Assembly (NCBI GenBank): GCA_948567375.1
Contig: OX419762.1
Span: forward strand, 44,546,322 to 44,610,321
From: Lunularia cruciata
Lineage: Eukaryota > Streptophyta > Marchantiopsida > Lunulariales > Lunulariaceae
Direction of reading: 5' to 3'
DNA length: 64,000 nucleotides
How positions within the stretch are numbered: the first letter of the stretch is position 1; the number at the start of each line of letters is the position of its first letter. Shown here in pieces: positions 46,236 through 57,890 of this stretch. The position numbers and the translations under genes are program-made. The notes under the pieces were generated by a model that did not search any database, had not been told where the DNA came from, and was given only the letters and a program-made list of their open reading frames with translations.

Positions 46236-48245
46236 GAGAATGCACTAAGCACCCGACTGCTTGCACTTAGACTCCTCTGTTTGTCAATGACTCAAAATCT
46301 CTTGTAAGCAAATCATGTCTTTACTCTTGCTTGGATGGCAATCCCCTTCTTGCTGGACTAGCTTGGCTATGACTACCCTTGAAACTAGGCTCTTATTAAT
46401 GGTTCCTTGTGTTGATTTTCATTGGTTAACGCTGACCTTCATGTACCACTAAGGCGTGGTCATGTTTTATCAACTTTTGGGTTTGAGATCCAGTGGGGTT
46501 TGTTTAGCAAGTCACAAGATATGGCAAGATTCAATTCAAAGCAAACAGGTCAACAATTTGATTTGCCTGCACGTACTGGATTGGAAGCTCCAAGAATGGA
46601 GTTCAATTTTCTTGACACTATTTACATTATACAAAAAACACATTCATTCATAAGAGCCACACAGCTTTCATCCCACCATCAAGCCTCACACTTTATAAGT
46701 CCACTTGGGAAAGCCAACCAGCTCCAAGATAACACAATTATCTAACCTAGGTTTCTACAACTGTTCAAGTAGTCAAGGGAAAGAATCAAAAAGATCAAAG
46801 TTCTGGTCATGTTTCTTACTACACGTTCTCTCTCTCTTTCTTGTCCAATTCAGGCCAACCTCCATTTCTTTGAGAATTTCTCCTTCATGTCTCTCTGTTC
46901 AGGCCAAACTCAACTTTCTGGAACTTCCTCTCTTCTCTTACCTCTTTGTCTGGTCTAGACCAAACCCAAACTCATGAAATTTCTCTCTTCCCTGCACAAC
47001 AAACACTCTTGCTCTTGAACTTTTTTTGTCTTCTGTCCAGCAAACCCTTTTCTCTCAAAAAAATTTCCTACTGGCAAGTCACAGTCAAAAGAAATCCCTT
47101 TCTCCTTCAAGAACCAGTCTCTCTTCTCCTGCCTTAGCTCCTTTACTATTTTCTGTTTCTTAGTTGTTTCTTTGAGGTGTCATTGTATATGCATGGCAAT
47201 CCATTCAAGATCTCTTTTTCACTCTTGTTCTTGACTTCCCTTTGATTTTTTTATTTCCTAAAAAACCATTCTCTTTATTTCCTAAAAAAACCATTCTCTC
47301 AGAATGTCCTCTTTTGTAGCTTCTTTGATCCAAGATGTTTCTCTCAAAAATCCTCTTTGTGTCATGTCAATAACCCACAATCTTCTTCTCAGGAGTTTCT
47401 GACCTGTCCAGACCTTCCCTTCAAGTGTTCCCCGGTCCAGACTTCAGACCCTCCCCTCAAATTTTCTCCAACTTGTCCCAACAACCCTCTAGTCCTTTGA
47501 GAATTTACTCTCCTGTCCAAGCATGTCTTTCTTATTTTTCTTCCTAGTTTTCTTCCCTTGATGTTTCACTATTTCAAATTTTCCCTGCACGGGCAGACAT
47601 TGCTTCTCAAAATTCCTCTCTCCAGGCTTCTTCCTCTCTAAAGTTTTCTCCTCCCTCGGCCATGCCTTCCTCTCAAAGAAAAATCCCTGCATTTCCAGTC
47701 CTTCTCTCAAAATTTCTTTCCTTGCTGCACTCTCTTTCAAAACCCCAGCACTGTCAAGTCCTCTTGAAATTTTCAGTCCTTGCAGCACTCTCAATCAAAA
47801 CCCCAGCATTGTCAAGTACTTCTCTTAAAATTTCTATCCATGCTGCACTCTCTTTCAAAACCCCAACATTGCCAAGTCCTTCTCTCAAAATTTTTAGTCC
47901 TTGCAGCACTCTCAATCAAAACCCCAACACTGTCAGTCCTTCGCTTGAAGTTTTCAGTCCTTGCAACACTCTCAAGCGCTCACTTTTGATTCATTTCCCT
48001 TCTGTCCAAGCATGCCTCTTCTACTTTGGGAAAATCTCCTTGTCCTTGTCCAAGCCCTGATCCTTAAAAAATTCTCCTCTGTCCCAACAGGCGTTTCTCT
48101 CAAAACATAAACCTCTCCTGTCTCTTTCCTGTTCAGGCTTTTCTCTCAAAATTTATCCCTGCTGTTCTTGCACAAGCCTAAGCCTCTCTAAAAATCTCTG
48201 CCCTTGTTGTCTAAACTTCACTGCTCCTGCACAGCCAGGCCTTTC
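46236..48245. other. Unassigned, pyrimidine-rich stretch
   Basis: No gene or LTR was recognised. From about 46800 the plus strand is strongly C/T-rich with repeated TTCTCTC and CTCTCAAAA words. Open frames (46422-46745, 46705-46977, 47662-48060) follow the repeat composition and have no domains. Confidence 0.45.
47690..47985 (+). repeat. Minisatellite, period about 60 bp
   Basis: Five diverged units contain GCACTCTC, then TCAAAACCCCA, CACTGTCAAGTC and CTCTCAAAATTT. Two unit variants (AGTCCTTGCAGCACTCTCAA and TTGCTGCACTCTCTTTC) alternate. Confidence 0.75.
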
Positions 48246-50489
48246 TGTGGTACCCACATTTTTGTTTTTTTTCTCATTTTTGAAAAAGAAGTGTACAAAT
48301 GAAGTTGTATTGCGCCTGTATGACATCAAAATGTGAAGAATGGTGTCTTTAGGTTGTAACCTGAGGTAAAGTGACTTTGTGTCAAAAGGTGAAGTACTCG
48401 GATTGGCCCTGTCAGCATGGAATCCAAAGCAAGCAGACTTCGGCTCATGGGTGCTCAACCCAAGGCGAGGATAGTGTAGCAACTTTCCTTCAGGGTTGGA
48501 CATTCAAGAAGGTATTGCGCACAAAACAGCTGGCCTATGAGCAGGAGGAAATTGATAGTGACAAGAGCATGAAGGAGGTGTGATTTCTCGGTAGAAACTT
48601 GAAGTGAAGAAAGACAGCAGAAGCACGCCATTATAAGATTTGGGCTAGAGACAAAGAGATGACAAGTAATTTTCCATCACCCTTAAGGAGTTGTCTTGTA
48701 GGAGATTGTGGGAAAGGAAGTGTAGTAGAAGATGCACAAGTGTGTCAAAAGGAGAGTTAGTCTGAGAATCAATTGGAAGAGTAGCCGCCAGCCCAGAGTG
48801 GCAGAGAGTAAGATAGGAGGTAGGAAGAAGAACTCTGAATTTGTAGTGAGAAATCATGCAATTTGGAGATTAGATGTAATTGCTAGAATTGAAGTCTTGA
48901 GCAGGCTTTGGATCACATTTTTGGCATGGAATTGGAACATTAGCTTTCTAGGTTTCATGACCGAGATCATCGAGAGTAGATGTCTTGATGGACCCGAGGT
49001 AGAGAAGAAGAGAGATTGTGGGAGTTACTTTGTAATCTGGAGGAGAAGATTGTCCAGAAGGAGAAGGAGAAGGAGACTATGAAAGCCAAATTCAAGGCTA
49101 AATTGGCAATGTACAGAGAAGATTGGTTGGCAGATCAAGAACGTGAGAGAAGAATGAGACTTGAGCCATTGTAAGAGATTGTCACAAAGATGAATGCAAT
49201 GCTGAGTACAGAAGCCAACATAAGGATTGAAGAAACAAGGTTGCACGAGTTGAAGTTGTTGGTGCAAGAGTTGAAGTTGTTGGTGCAAGAGACAAGGAGG
49301 AGAAATGTGAAGGATAAAGATTTGAATTCTTTGCTTATTAGTCTCAAAACTTGTGTAGATAGGAAGATATTGGAAGTAGAAGACAATTTCACAATTATAT
49401 TAGATTTAGTGAAGTTGGAGATAGAGAAACTTTGGAAGGATGTAAGAGCAAAGCCCAAAGTAGATGAGGTAGGAGTATAGATGTCTTTGGAGTTACCATT
49501 GGAGATATTAGAGAAGAGTGGGTTGGAAGATAGAGATTTAGGCAGATGATCTATGATTGGAAATGTAGAACAAGAAGGAGAAGTGTTAGAATTGGTAGAA
49601 GAATTAGTAGTTGTGGAACCCAAGGATAAAGTAGTGTGTGAAGTTACTTTGAGATTGGAAGTCAAGGAAGAAGTAGATATTGTATCCGAGTAGTTAAAGT
49701 TTTGAGATTTGAAGAAGCAGATATGAAGAGGTGCATTGTCATTTTGGATCTACAAGTAGGAAGTGTTGTTGTAGAATGGTATAGTTGTTAGTAATTGTCG
49801 ATTGCTTCACTATTTAAAGGTGGCATTTGTAGTGATATTTTGTTCAGTGCTCATAATTCTGAGAATAGATAAAGCAAAGTGTTGTTAAGTAGTGCTTGTC
49901 GCTTGAGCTTGATTTTGGGTATCAACATTATGATTGTGTTTGTGAGTGTGTGAAGAATTTTGAAGTGCAAGTGAGTGTGCTGGTTGGATGTTGGATTTCA
50001 CAGCCTTGATCTTCATTTTGTGTGTTTGATCTTGAGTGAAGTGCAATTGGAGCAATGCCTTGACAAATCTGAGAGGAATTGTAGTGTTGGTAGTATTTTG
50101 AAATTGTTAGTGCAATGCAAAGTTGATGTGAACCAATTTTGATTGAGGAACTTGTGCCTTCAGTGGAGGGGTGGAACACAATTTTGAGGCAAAGTTATTT
50201 TGCAGTGAAGTGCCATTTTTGGGAGAGCCCAAATCATGACAATCAAGATTGTTTGGAAAGATTTGATGGAGTTGTGATTATGGGTGACAAATTGTTGTGA
50301 CAAGACTACAAATTAGTGCTTGTTACTTTCTTCTGGGTGTAGTTTCTACCTAAGAGATTAAAGACGCAACCAAGAAGAACTACTTGTTATTTTTTGACTT
50401 TGTATTTGACCATATCTGAATCATTTCTCTGTGGGAACAAACTTTACTTACTTGATTACCGCAAAAGTGATATTTTCTGGGTTGTCACA
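48246..50489 (+). repeat. LTR-1 of Athila/Tat-like gypsy element 4 (internally deleted)
   Basis: It begins TGTGGTACCCACA and a T-run, ends GGTTGTCACA, and is followed by a PBS. Compared with LTR-2 it lacks about 1.5 kb: at about 48998 the text jumps from the N-terminal part of the U3 reading frame (GFMTEIIESRCLDGPE) to its coiled-coil part. A TATTTAAAGG box lies at 49811. A 21-bp unit (TTGAAGTTGTTGGTGCAAGA plus G) is duplicated at about 49251-49292. Confidence 0.8.
49811..49820 (+). promoter_or_regulatory. TATA-like box of LTR-1
   Basis: TATTTAAAGG lies 678 bp before the LTR end. Equivalent boxes stand at 55732 and 59893 in the other LTRs. Confidence 0.5.
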
Positions 50490-50496
50490 TGATTTT

Positions 50497-50517
50497 TGGT
50501 ACCACTGCCAGGGATAC
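50497..50517 (+). other. Primer-binding site of element 4
   Basis: TGGTACCACTGCCAGGGATA starts 8 bp after the LTR end. It resembles the tRNA-Asp-type PBS of plant Athila/Tat elements (TGGCGCCGTTGCCGGGGA), with several differences. Confidence 0.6.
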
Positions 50518-50519
50518 AA

Positions 50520-51540
50520 ATCTTGGAAGTGGAAGAATATAAAGCCAATCTCAAAATTCGGTGTCAAAGTAGTATGAATGTCTGCATTGAGAGAACAACG
50601 GGAAGAGAGAGTTCAAAGATGAACATTGGATCGTGAAGAAGAAGAACATCTGAAGATCCAATCCACTTTGGACAAAACCAAACAAGAGGTGTTGGACTTT
50701 CAACTTCTTCACAAAGTTCAAGAAGCTTTGCAAGAACTTGAACATAAGAAACACAAAGGCAATGGTACTTCTTGTCCCACTCTTCCAAGAAGAAGAAAGA
50801 CTCGAGCGGGCAGACATATTCATTTCAACCCAATACACCGACTCCCCCTAAAGTTGTAAAGGAAGTCAAATTTATCAAGAAGTTTGTTTGGGAAAAGATA
50901 GCACAAACACCAACAGAAGAAGAGTGTCAACACCTTCCATGCATGATTCCTTGATTGTCTCAAAGGAATTTCAAAGAACACTTTGAAGGTGTTGAACCTC
51001 TTGCTTCTACTTGAGTTGAAGTTGACACAAACAAAGTAGAAGAAGAAGCTTTTCAAGTATTGAAGAAGAAACTGGTTGAAGCACTAGTCATGAGGGCCCC
51101 AAATTGGGATGTCCCTTTTCATGTATATAGGGATACTTCATCCGTGGCAATCGGAGTTGTCTTAAGTCAGAGGGACAAGAAGAAGAAGGACTACCCGGTT
51201 TATTTTTCCAGCCGATAACTTTCAGTTTCTAAAAAGAACTATTCGACGATTGAAAGAGAAGCACTTGGAATGGTGTATGCCTGCAAGAAATTTTGCCACT
51301 ACTTGCTGGGGTACGAGTTTGTCTTCTATGTTGACTATTATGCATTGCAACATTTGGTCAAGCAGGCAGATTTGTCCGAGCAAATTGCAAGATGGATCTT
51401 AATGTTACAAGAATTCACATATACTATAGAAGTACGGAAGGGGGCTTTGCATTTGAATGCGGACTTCTAGTCCAGGTTAGAAACTCAAGACCAAGATTGG
51501 GAAATTGACGATCTGTTCCTTGATGAAGAGTTATATCAAT
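50520..51540 (+). pseudogene. Internal region 1 of element 4: RNase H
   Basis: After about 500 bp of unassigned, stop-rich text, RNase H follows: NWDVPFHVYRDTSSVAIGVV, KKNYSTIEREALGMVYACKK, CHYLLGYEFVFYVDYYALQH, and a terminal RKGALHLNADF with a stop. Gag, protease and RT are missing from this copy. The spacing between PBS and RNase H shows a deletion of several kb. Confidence 0.75.
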
Positions 51541-52480
51541 TAACAGCAATGTGAAGTACAAGGTATGCAGTTGAATATCATTATTTGCATACTCTCCATT
51601 GTCCTGAAGGGCTAGATCCGGAGCAGAGTGCAGTCTTTTTGAGGAAAATGGGGCCGTATTAGCTAAAACAAAACATTTTATTCAAGATGGGCGAAGACAA
51701 AGGACTTCGGTGATGCTTGGAGTCATACAAAGTCGGAGGCGTAATTGAGTCTTTACACTCCAAAGCATCGGGAGGACACTATGCTATGAAGAATACTATA
51801 AAGAAGATTCTTTCCTCGGGATACTGGTGGCCTACGATGTACAAAGACACGCATGCCCATATCCAAAGCTGTGACACTTGTTAGAGAATGGGGAAGCATA
51901 CGGCTACTTCTCAATGCATTTGAGACCAATTTTACCCTTGGCCCCATTTGAGAAATGGGGAATTGATTTTGTGGGTCCCATTTAGCTTGTGACCCGAGTC
52001 ACAAGGAAGAGATACATTCTGGTTTGCACTGACTATGCTACCAAGATGGTCGAAGCTGAAGCAACTTGTGAAGATGATGCAGAGACCGTTGCAGAAATTT
52101 TCTTTTGAAACATCATCTCCCGATATGGATGTCCTCTAGAATTGGTCAGTGACGGAGGGACACATTTTTTGAACTTTGTGATGGAGGCATTAAGAAAATA
52201 CTTCAATATTAAACATTGGAAGACGACTCCTTATAACCCAAAAGCAAATGGCTTAACGGAAAAGGTGAATGGGTTACTTTGCAAAATTCTGAATAAAGTG
52301 ACTTTCAATTATGCCTATGACTGGGATACAAAATTACCAGCCGCATTGTGGGCATATCAAATGATAGAAAAGATCACAACCAAACAAACTCCATACTTCT
52401 TGACATACGGCCTGCATCCCATACTACAAGTTGAATTTGAAATGCCGACATATCAGATTCTTTGCTGATGCCGATGTCCA
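51541..52480 (+). pseudogene. Internal region 1 of element 4: integrase
   Basis: Zinc-finger part: GGHYAMKNTIKKILSSGYWW, HIQSCDTC. Core: FEKWGIDFVGPI, YILVCTDYATKMVEAEATCE, LVSDGGTHFLNF, TTPYNPKANGLTEKVNGLL. The motif WGIDFVGP is typical of Athila/Tat integrases. The Asp, Asp and Glu positions are present, but stops occur (for example after ISRYG-preceding text at about 52108). The junction to LTR-2 lacks a polypurine tract. Confidence 0.8.
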
Positions 52481-53190
52481 AGAAAGACCTGCCCGCTATA
52501 TATCGTATTGAACAAGAAGATTGAGGATCTCCTGAGGTTGATGTAGAGTTTGCCGGGTGCATGATCACATCAATACCTACCGATTTGGGTTTTGGTGTGA
52601 ATGTTATGACCAAGGATACTGCTGTAGTACACACATTTTTTTTTTCAAATTTTGAAGAAGAAGTGTACAGAGAAGTTGAATTGCACCTGTATGGCCAAAG
52701 AAGGCAAAGAAAAGTGTCCTTGGGATGAAACCCATGTAATGTGACTTTGGGTCATAAGGCAAGGTACTTGGAATTGCCCTATCAACAAACAACCCAAAGT
52801 AAGGAGTCTTTGTCTCGGGAGTGCTCAACCCGAGGCAAAGACAATGTAACAACTTTCCGTTAGGGCGAGACATTCAAGAAAAGAACCATTCAAAAACAGT
52901 GGTCATACGCATGAAGGACACTTGACAGTGACAAGAGCATGCAGAAGGTGTGATTTCTTGGTAGAAACTCAAATTGAAGAAAGATAGAGAAGGCGCAAAT
53001 CTTTAAAAATTGGGCTAAAGACAAAGCGATGACAAGCAATTTTCCATTGCCATTAAGAAGTCATCCTGTAGGAGATTGTGGGAAGGGAAGTAGAGTCCAA
53101 GACGCGTTGGTGTGTTGAGAGGAAATCAAGAGAGTTAATCCGAGAATCAGTAGGAAGAATAGTCCCCAGCCTAGAGTGGAAGAGAGAAAG

Positions 53191-55625
53191 ATGGGAGGTG
53201 GGAAGAAGAACTCTAAATTTGCAGTGAGAAATCATGCAATTTGGAGGTTAGATGTGATCGCAAGAATTGAGGTCTTGAGTAGGCTTCAGATCACATTCTT
53301 GACATGGAATTGGAATTTTAGCTTTCAAGGGTTCATGACTGAGATCATCGAGAGTAAGTGTCTCGATGGCCTTGAGGGAGAAGGGAAGAGAGGAAATCCG
53401 GCTTGATAGACAGAGTCGGATTGGAGGTTAGTACTCGGGAAAGAAGCAAGCGCAGAGCATGGTGCCACATTCTTGGGGAAGGAGGAAGTAGCCAAAGAAA
53501 CTCAAGAAGTGAGAGATGCCTTCTCTTTGAAGTGCACAAAGAATGGTTACAAAGTGGATAGCTACAAGGATCCTATCAAGAGAGGGATCGTGAGTGCTCT
53601 AATGGCAATCTTGAAGCCGGAGAGAATGACTATGTGATGAAGCACCAATTGGTGTTCTTCCATAAGATATTTGCAAGAGAGCCAATTAATTGGGCAAAGT
53701 GTCTTCATGGGAGGATGAGACAGATGGTGTGGAATTTGCAGGACAAGTCACCTCCACATTACATTGTTCCATTTGCAGCCCATTTCTATCTAGGGCTAAA
53801 TTTTCTCAATGCGGCAGAGCAAAATAAGATGGTATCCCTTTTCCATCCCGACTTAAGAAGAGATGTTGATGCGGAGGAGCAGCAATACATTCTTCAGATT
53901 GGGAGCAATGATGAGTACTACGCACAGACATGGCAGAGTGTGCAGTTGGAAGTAAGCACTCCAAAGTCAAAGAAGAGGAGTCAACAAGGAGAAGAAGAAG
54001 TAGAGAAAGCAAGACCTCAGAAGGCTAGAAGGGTAAACCCAAGGAAAGAGCTGGTGGTAATTGCATAATCGAAAGAAGAATCGGAAGGAGAAGCCGAGTG
54101 CAAGTCCAAACATTTGGATACGAAGGAAGAACCCGAGTTCACACTGGAGAGTGGAGATATGAGTAGTGACAATGACGATGAAGTGGAGATGAAATTGGTA
54201 CCCAAAGAAGAGGAAGCCAAGATGGAGATGGAGGAGAAAAGTAACTCAAAACTGGAAGACAAAGTTTGAAAGCAAGAGGAGAAAAGAGTTACAATTCAAA
54301 TAGGATTTTATTCCTAATGAAATCCAAAGTGTGGAGTGGGGCCGAGTAAGGTAAGAGAAGAAGAGGATGGAAGTTTGGGGAGCAAAGAATCCATACCTAT
54401 AAGGTGACTACGGCTTAGAAGATGAGTCTCAAGTGAGGAAGAGGTGAAGAAGGAGATAAGTCCGCAAGCCGAGGTAACTTTGAGTGAAGGAGTAGAGTAT
54501 TTGCGGGAGGTTGTACTCCCATTGTTGGTGAAGTTAGAGCACAAGAGGGAGATGCAGTCAAAGTGTCCGGAAGTGAAGACTGTATTGCAAGTGTTAGCTT
54601 GATTAGAAGAAGAGAACTTGGAAGTAAAGAAGAGTATAATCTGAGGTGAGGAGGAACGGGAAATACTATGAGTAGATGTAGTAGTACAAAATCAAGTGAT
54701 TGAGAACTTGAAGAGAGAAGCAAGGAATAGAGAGGAACTCATAGAACGGAGTGACATAGCAAGGGAAAGTCAAGTGGTTGAGGTTGAAATCTTGAAGCAA
54801 CAATTTGCTGATTTGAAATTAGAAATTATCCATGCTATGGCAAGAGTAGTAGAGAAAGAGCAAGAGCTTGATAGACTGATGGAGAGTGTAGAAGAGAAGA
54901 AGAAACTCTGGCAAAGAGAGTTGACAGTAAGATATAGAGAGGAAGAAAGGTTGAGAGAGTTACTTCACAATCAGGAGGAGAAGATTGTGCAAAAGGAGAT
55001 GGAGAAGGAAATTGTGAAAGCCAAGTTCAAAGCGGAATTTGCAAGGTACAAAGAAGATTGGCTTGCAGATTGAGAACGAGAGAGAAAAATGAGATGGGAG
55101 CCATTGAAGGAGATTGTGGTCAAGATGAATGTGATGTTGAGTACAAAGGCCAGTGTGCAAAATGAAGAAATGAGATTGCACAAGTTGAAGTTTTTGGTGC
55201 AAGAGAGGATGAGGAGAAATGCAAAGGATAAGGATTTGAATGCCTTACTCATCAGTCTCAGAACTTGTGTAGATAGAAAGATATTGGAAGTAGAAGACAA
55301 TATCACAATTAGATTAGACTTAGTGAAATTAGAGATAAATAAACTTTGGAAGGATGTAAGAGCAAAACCCAAAGTAGCTAACATAGGAGTGCAGATGTCT
55401 TTGGAGTTACCATTGGAGACATTAGAGAAGAGTGGGTCAAGAGATGAAGGTTTAGAAGGATTACCACTAGTAGAATTGTAGATCAAGAAGGAGAAATGTT
55501 AGAATTGGTAGAGGAATTAGGAGTTGTGAAACCCGAGGATAGAGTAGTATTGAGTGAAGTTACTTCAAAATCGGGTTTGAAAGCCGAGGAAGAAGTAGAC
55601 ATTGGATCGGATAAGAAATAGATTT
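53191..55625 (+). pseudogene. LTR-encoded (U3) reading frame, coiled-coil protein, decayed copy
   Basis: The ancestral product was about 800 residues. The likely start is ATGGGAGG at 53191. Segments in order: a globular-looking N-part (FAVRNHAIWRLDVIARIEVL, TFLTWNWNFSFQGFMTEII); a conserved middle (MVWNLQDKSPPHYIVPFAAH, FHPDLRRDVDAEEQQYILQI); a basic patch (KSKKRSQQG, KARRVNPRKE); an acidic stretch; and a long coiled coil (EKEQELDRLMESVEEKKKLW, RYREEERLRELLHNQEEKIV). 53634-55481 keeps one frame with about ten stops. The part before 53634 is one base out of phase. I recognise no known domain. It is not gag, pol or a standard env. Several breaks are private to this copy: other LTRs are open at the TGATAG near 53404, the frameshift near 53630 and the TAA at 54066. 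Confidence 0.7.
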
Positions 55626-55731
55626 GAGATTTGAAGAGGCAAATATGAAGAGGTGCATTGTCATTTCAGATCTGTAGGTAGGAAGAGTTGTTAGGAAATG
55701 GTATAGTTGTTAGAATTGTTATTTGCTTCAC

Positions 55732-55739
55732 TATTTAAG
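55732..55739 (+). promoter_or_regulatory. TATA-like box of LTR-2
   Basis: TATTTAAG lies 675 bp before the LTR end and downstream of the U3 reading frame. Confidence 0.5.
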
Positions 55740-56407
55740 AGTGACATTTAAAGGAAAATGTTGTTTAGTGCTCATTATTTCTGAGAATAGATAAAGCGAA
55801 GTGTTGTGAAGTAGTGCTTGTTGCTTGAGCTTGATTCTGAGTTTCAACGTTGTGCTTGTGCTTGTGAGTGTGTGGAGAAATTCAAAGTGCAAATTAGTAT
55901 GTTTCTTGGATGTTGGATTCCGTAGCCTTGATCTTCATTTAGTGTGTTTGATCTTGAGTGAAGTGCAATCGGAGCAATGCCTTGACAAATCTGAGGAATT
56001 GTAGTGTAGGTAGTATTTTGCATTTGTAAGTGCAGCACGGAGTTGATGTGAAGCAATTTTGATCAAGGAAGTTGTGCCTTCAGTGGAGGGGTAGCACACA
56101 ATTCTGAGGCAAAGTCATTTTGCAGTGAAGTGCCATTTTTGGGAGAGCATGAATCATCACAGTCAAGATTGTTTGGAAAGATTTTATGGAGTTGTGATTA
56201 AGAAGTGTTAATTTGTGACAAGACTGCAAGTCAGTGCTTGTTACTCTCTTCTGGGTGTAGTTTCTACCTAAGAGACTAAAGACGCAACCAAGAAGAACTA
56301 CATTGTGACATTTGACTTTGTATTTGGCCAATTCTGACCAGTATCTCTACGGGAACAAACTTTACTTACCTGATTACCACAAAAGTGATATTTGCCAGGT
56401 TGTCACA

Positions 56408-57070
56408 ACTGCAAATAGATTGGGGTATCATACATTTGAACCAACATCCAGAGTATTGAAATTTGCAAACCAAACCAAAAGGCGGCCATTGGGCATGCTG
56501 TCAAATATTACCACGATCATTGGAGGGGTTCCTTTCAAGTTGAATTACATTGTGTTGCAACCAATGACCAAAATTGGTAACCCATTGTTGATCAGAAAAC
56601 CTTGGTTGTATAGTGCCCAAGTTGTGGTGGATTGGCACCAGCAGAAGCTACGGTTCAAGGACATTTTGTCCAAAGACTAGAAGCTGGTGACTATGAGTTG
56701 GACAAAGCTTCCCCATCTCGGGGAAACTAGTTTGTCAGAAGACGAGGACAAATCCGAAGACTCATTGTCTTTGTCTTTTAATGAATCTGAAGACAAAGTC
56801 CAAGTCAATTACTTGGAATGCTACGAGGTGGATGTCAAAGACAAAGATCCATATGACCTCGCCCCGGGTGAACCTGACTTGGAGGAAGGGGGTTTGATGG
56901 CAGCTCACTTTAGATTAAGCCGAGTAAGCCACATTGAAGGAGTCATCAATCTCGATGACTGTCAAGATGTTGTCTTGATTGAAGGGAAAATGTTGAAAAT
57001 GTTGAAGATACTCACTTTGGAGGAGTTGGTAGGATACACTGCCCTGTTTATAGAATTCTAGGATGTATTT
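56408..57070 (+). pseudogene. Internal region 2 of element 4: protease-like region
   Basis: The frame 56312-56680 carries GYHTFEPTSRVLKFANQTKR, LGMLSNITTIIGGVPF and PLLIRKPWLYSAQVVVDWHQ, the part of the retropepsin region after the active site. The active-site loop and all of gag are missing, because the LTR end joins directly. An acidic linker (SLSEDEDKSEDSLSL) follows to 57061. Confidence 0.7.
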
Positions 57071-57890
57071 GCCTGGTCTATTGATCAGATGCCAGGTATT
57101 CCACAAGAATTTGGAGAACACCGGATTGATCTAGTTGAAGGTGCAATTCCAGTTTGGCAGTGAGAATACCGTCTGAACCTGAAGTACTCTCTCTTGGTGA
57201 AAGACAAAATTGACAAGTACTTAGGGGCTGGAATAATCTTTCCTATCTTAAGCAGTGAGTGGATCTCTCCCATTGTCATTGTCCCAAAGAGGAAAACAGG
57301 GAAGATTCGAGTGTGCCAAGATTTCCGCAAGTTCAATGCCGTCACAAGGACAAGGAAGGATCATCATCCCTTGCCTTTTATTGATACAATTTTGGACCAA
57401 GTAGCTGGTCACCCTTGTTATAGTTTTCTTGATGGATTTTCAGGATACAATCAAGAGTCCATCCAAGAAGAGTACAAGGATAAGACCACATTCAAGACTG
57501 ATTGGGGCACTTTTGCTTACAATCAAATGCCCTTTGGGTTGTGTAATGCTCCTGCTACTTTCCAGCCGATGATGAATTCAATCTTCAATTTCTTGCGATT
57601 TCTTGCGTAAATTTGGGGAATTGTTCATTGATGATTTTTGTGTGTTTGGGCAAAGAGATGTACATTTGGATTACCTTTGCCAAACTTTTGAAAGGTGTTG
57701 TTTTGCCGGTTTGTCATTACACCCGGAGAAATGCTTCTTTGCAATGAAGGAGTGAATTCTTCTAAGGTATTGGGTGTCAAGCCAAGGTATTGAAGTTGAT
57801 ATCGAGAAGGTCAAAGTAATCTTAGCTTTGGAATCCCCAAAGAACATCCAGGAGCTGAGAGCCTTCATGGGACATGTCGGATACTACAGA
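57071..57890 (+). pseudogene. Internal region 2 of element 4: reverse transcriptase
   Basis: Blocks: WISPIVIVPKRKTGKIRVCQ, DFRKFNAVT, FIDTILDQVAGHPCYSFLDG, FSGYNQ, NQMPFGLCNAPATFQ. These forms are characteristic of the Athila/Tat branch. A 10-bp direct duplication (ATTTCTTGCG at 57588 and 57598) shifts the frame, so the catalytic FIDDFCVFG near 57626 lies in another frame. At about 57890 the thumb text (ELRAFMGHVGYYR) is fused to integrase zinc-finger text, so RNase H is deleted. Confidence 0.85.

Larger units (their letters stand above)
52623..56407 (+). repeat. LTR-2 of element 4, fullest copy (about 3.8 kb)
   Basis: It starts TGTAGTACACACA and a T-run, and ends CAGGTTGTCACA. It contains everything found in the four other copies. 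U3 makes up about 3.1 kb, up to the TATTTAAG box at 55732, and R-U5 makes up about 0.65 kb. Most of U3 is occupied by a decayed reading frame (53191-55625). It is followed directly by protease text, with no PBS. Confidence 0.8.

Noticed and set aside
47662-48060. 132-codon open frame, Ser/Leu/Pro-rich
   Set aside because: It lies over the 60-bp minisatellite; its internal repeats are DNA repeats read in frame, without domain features.
53191-55625. Calling the U3 reading frame an envelope gene
   Set aside because: No signal peptide, transmembrane segment or glycoprotein pattern is visible. Only its position recalls env, nef or sag, so it is described as unknown.
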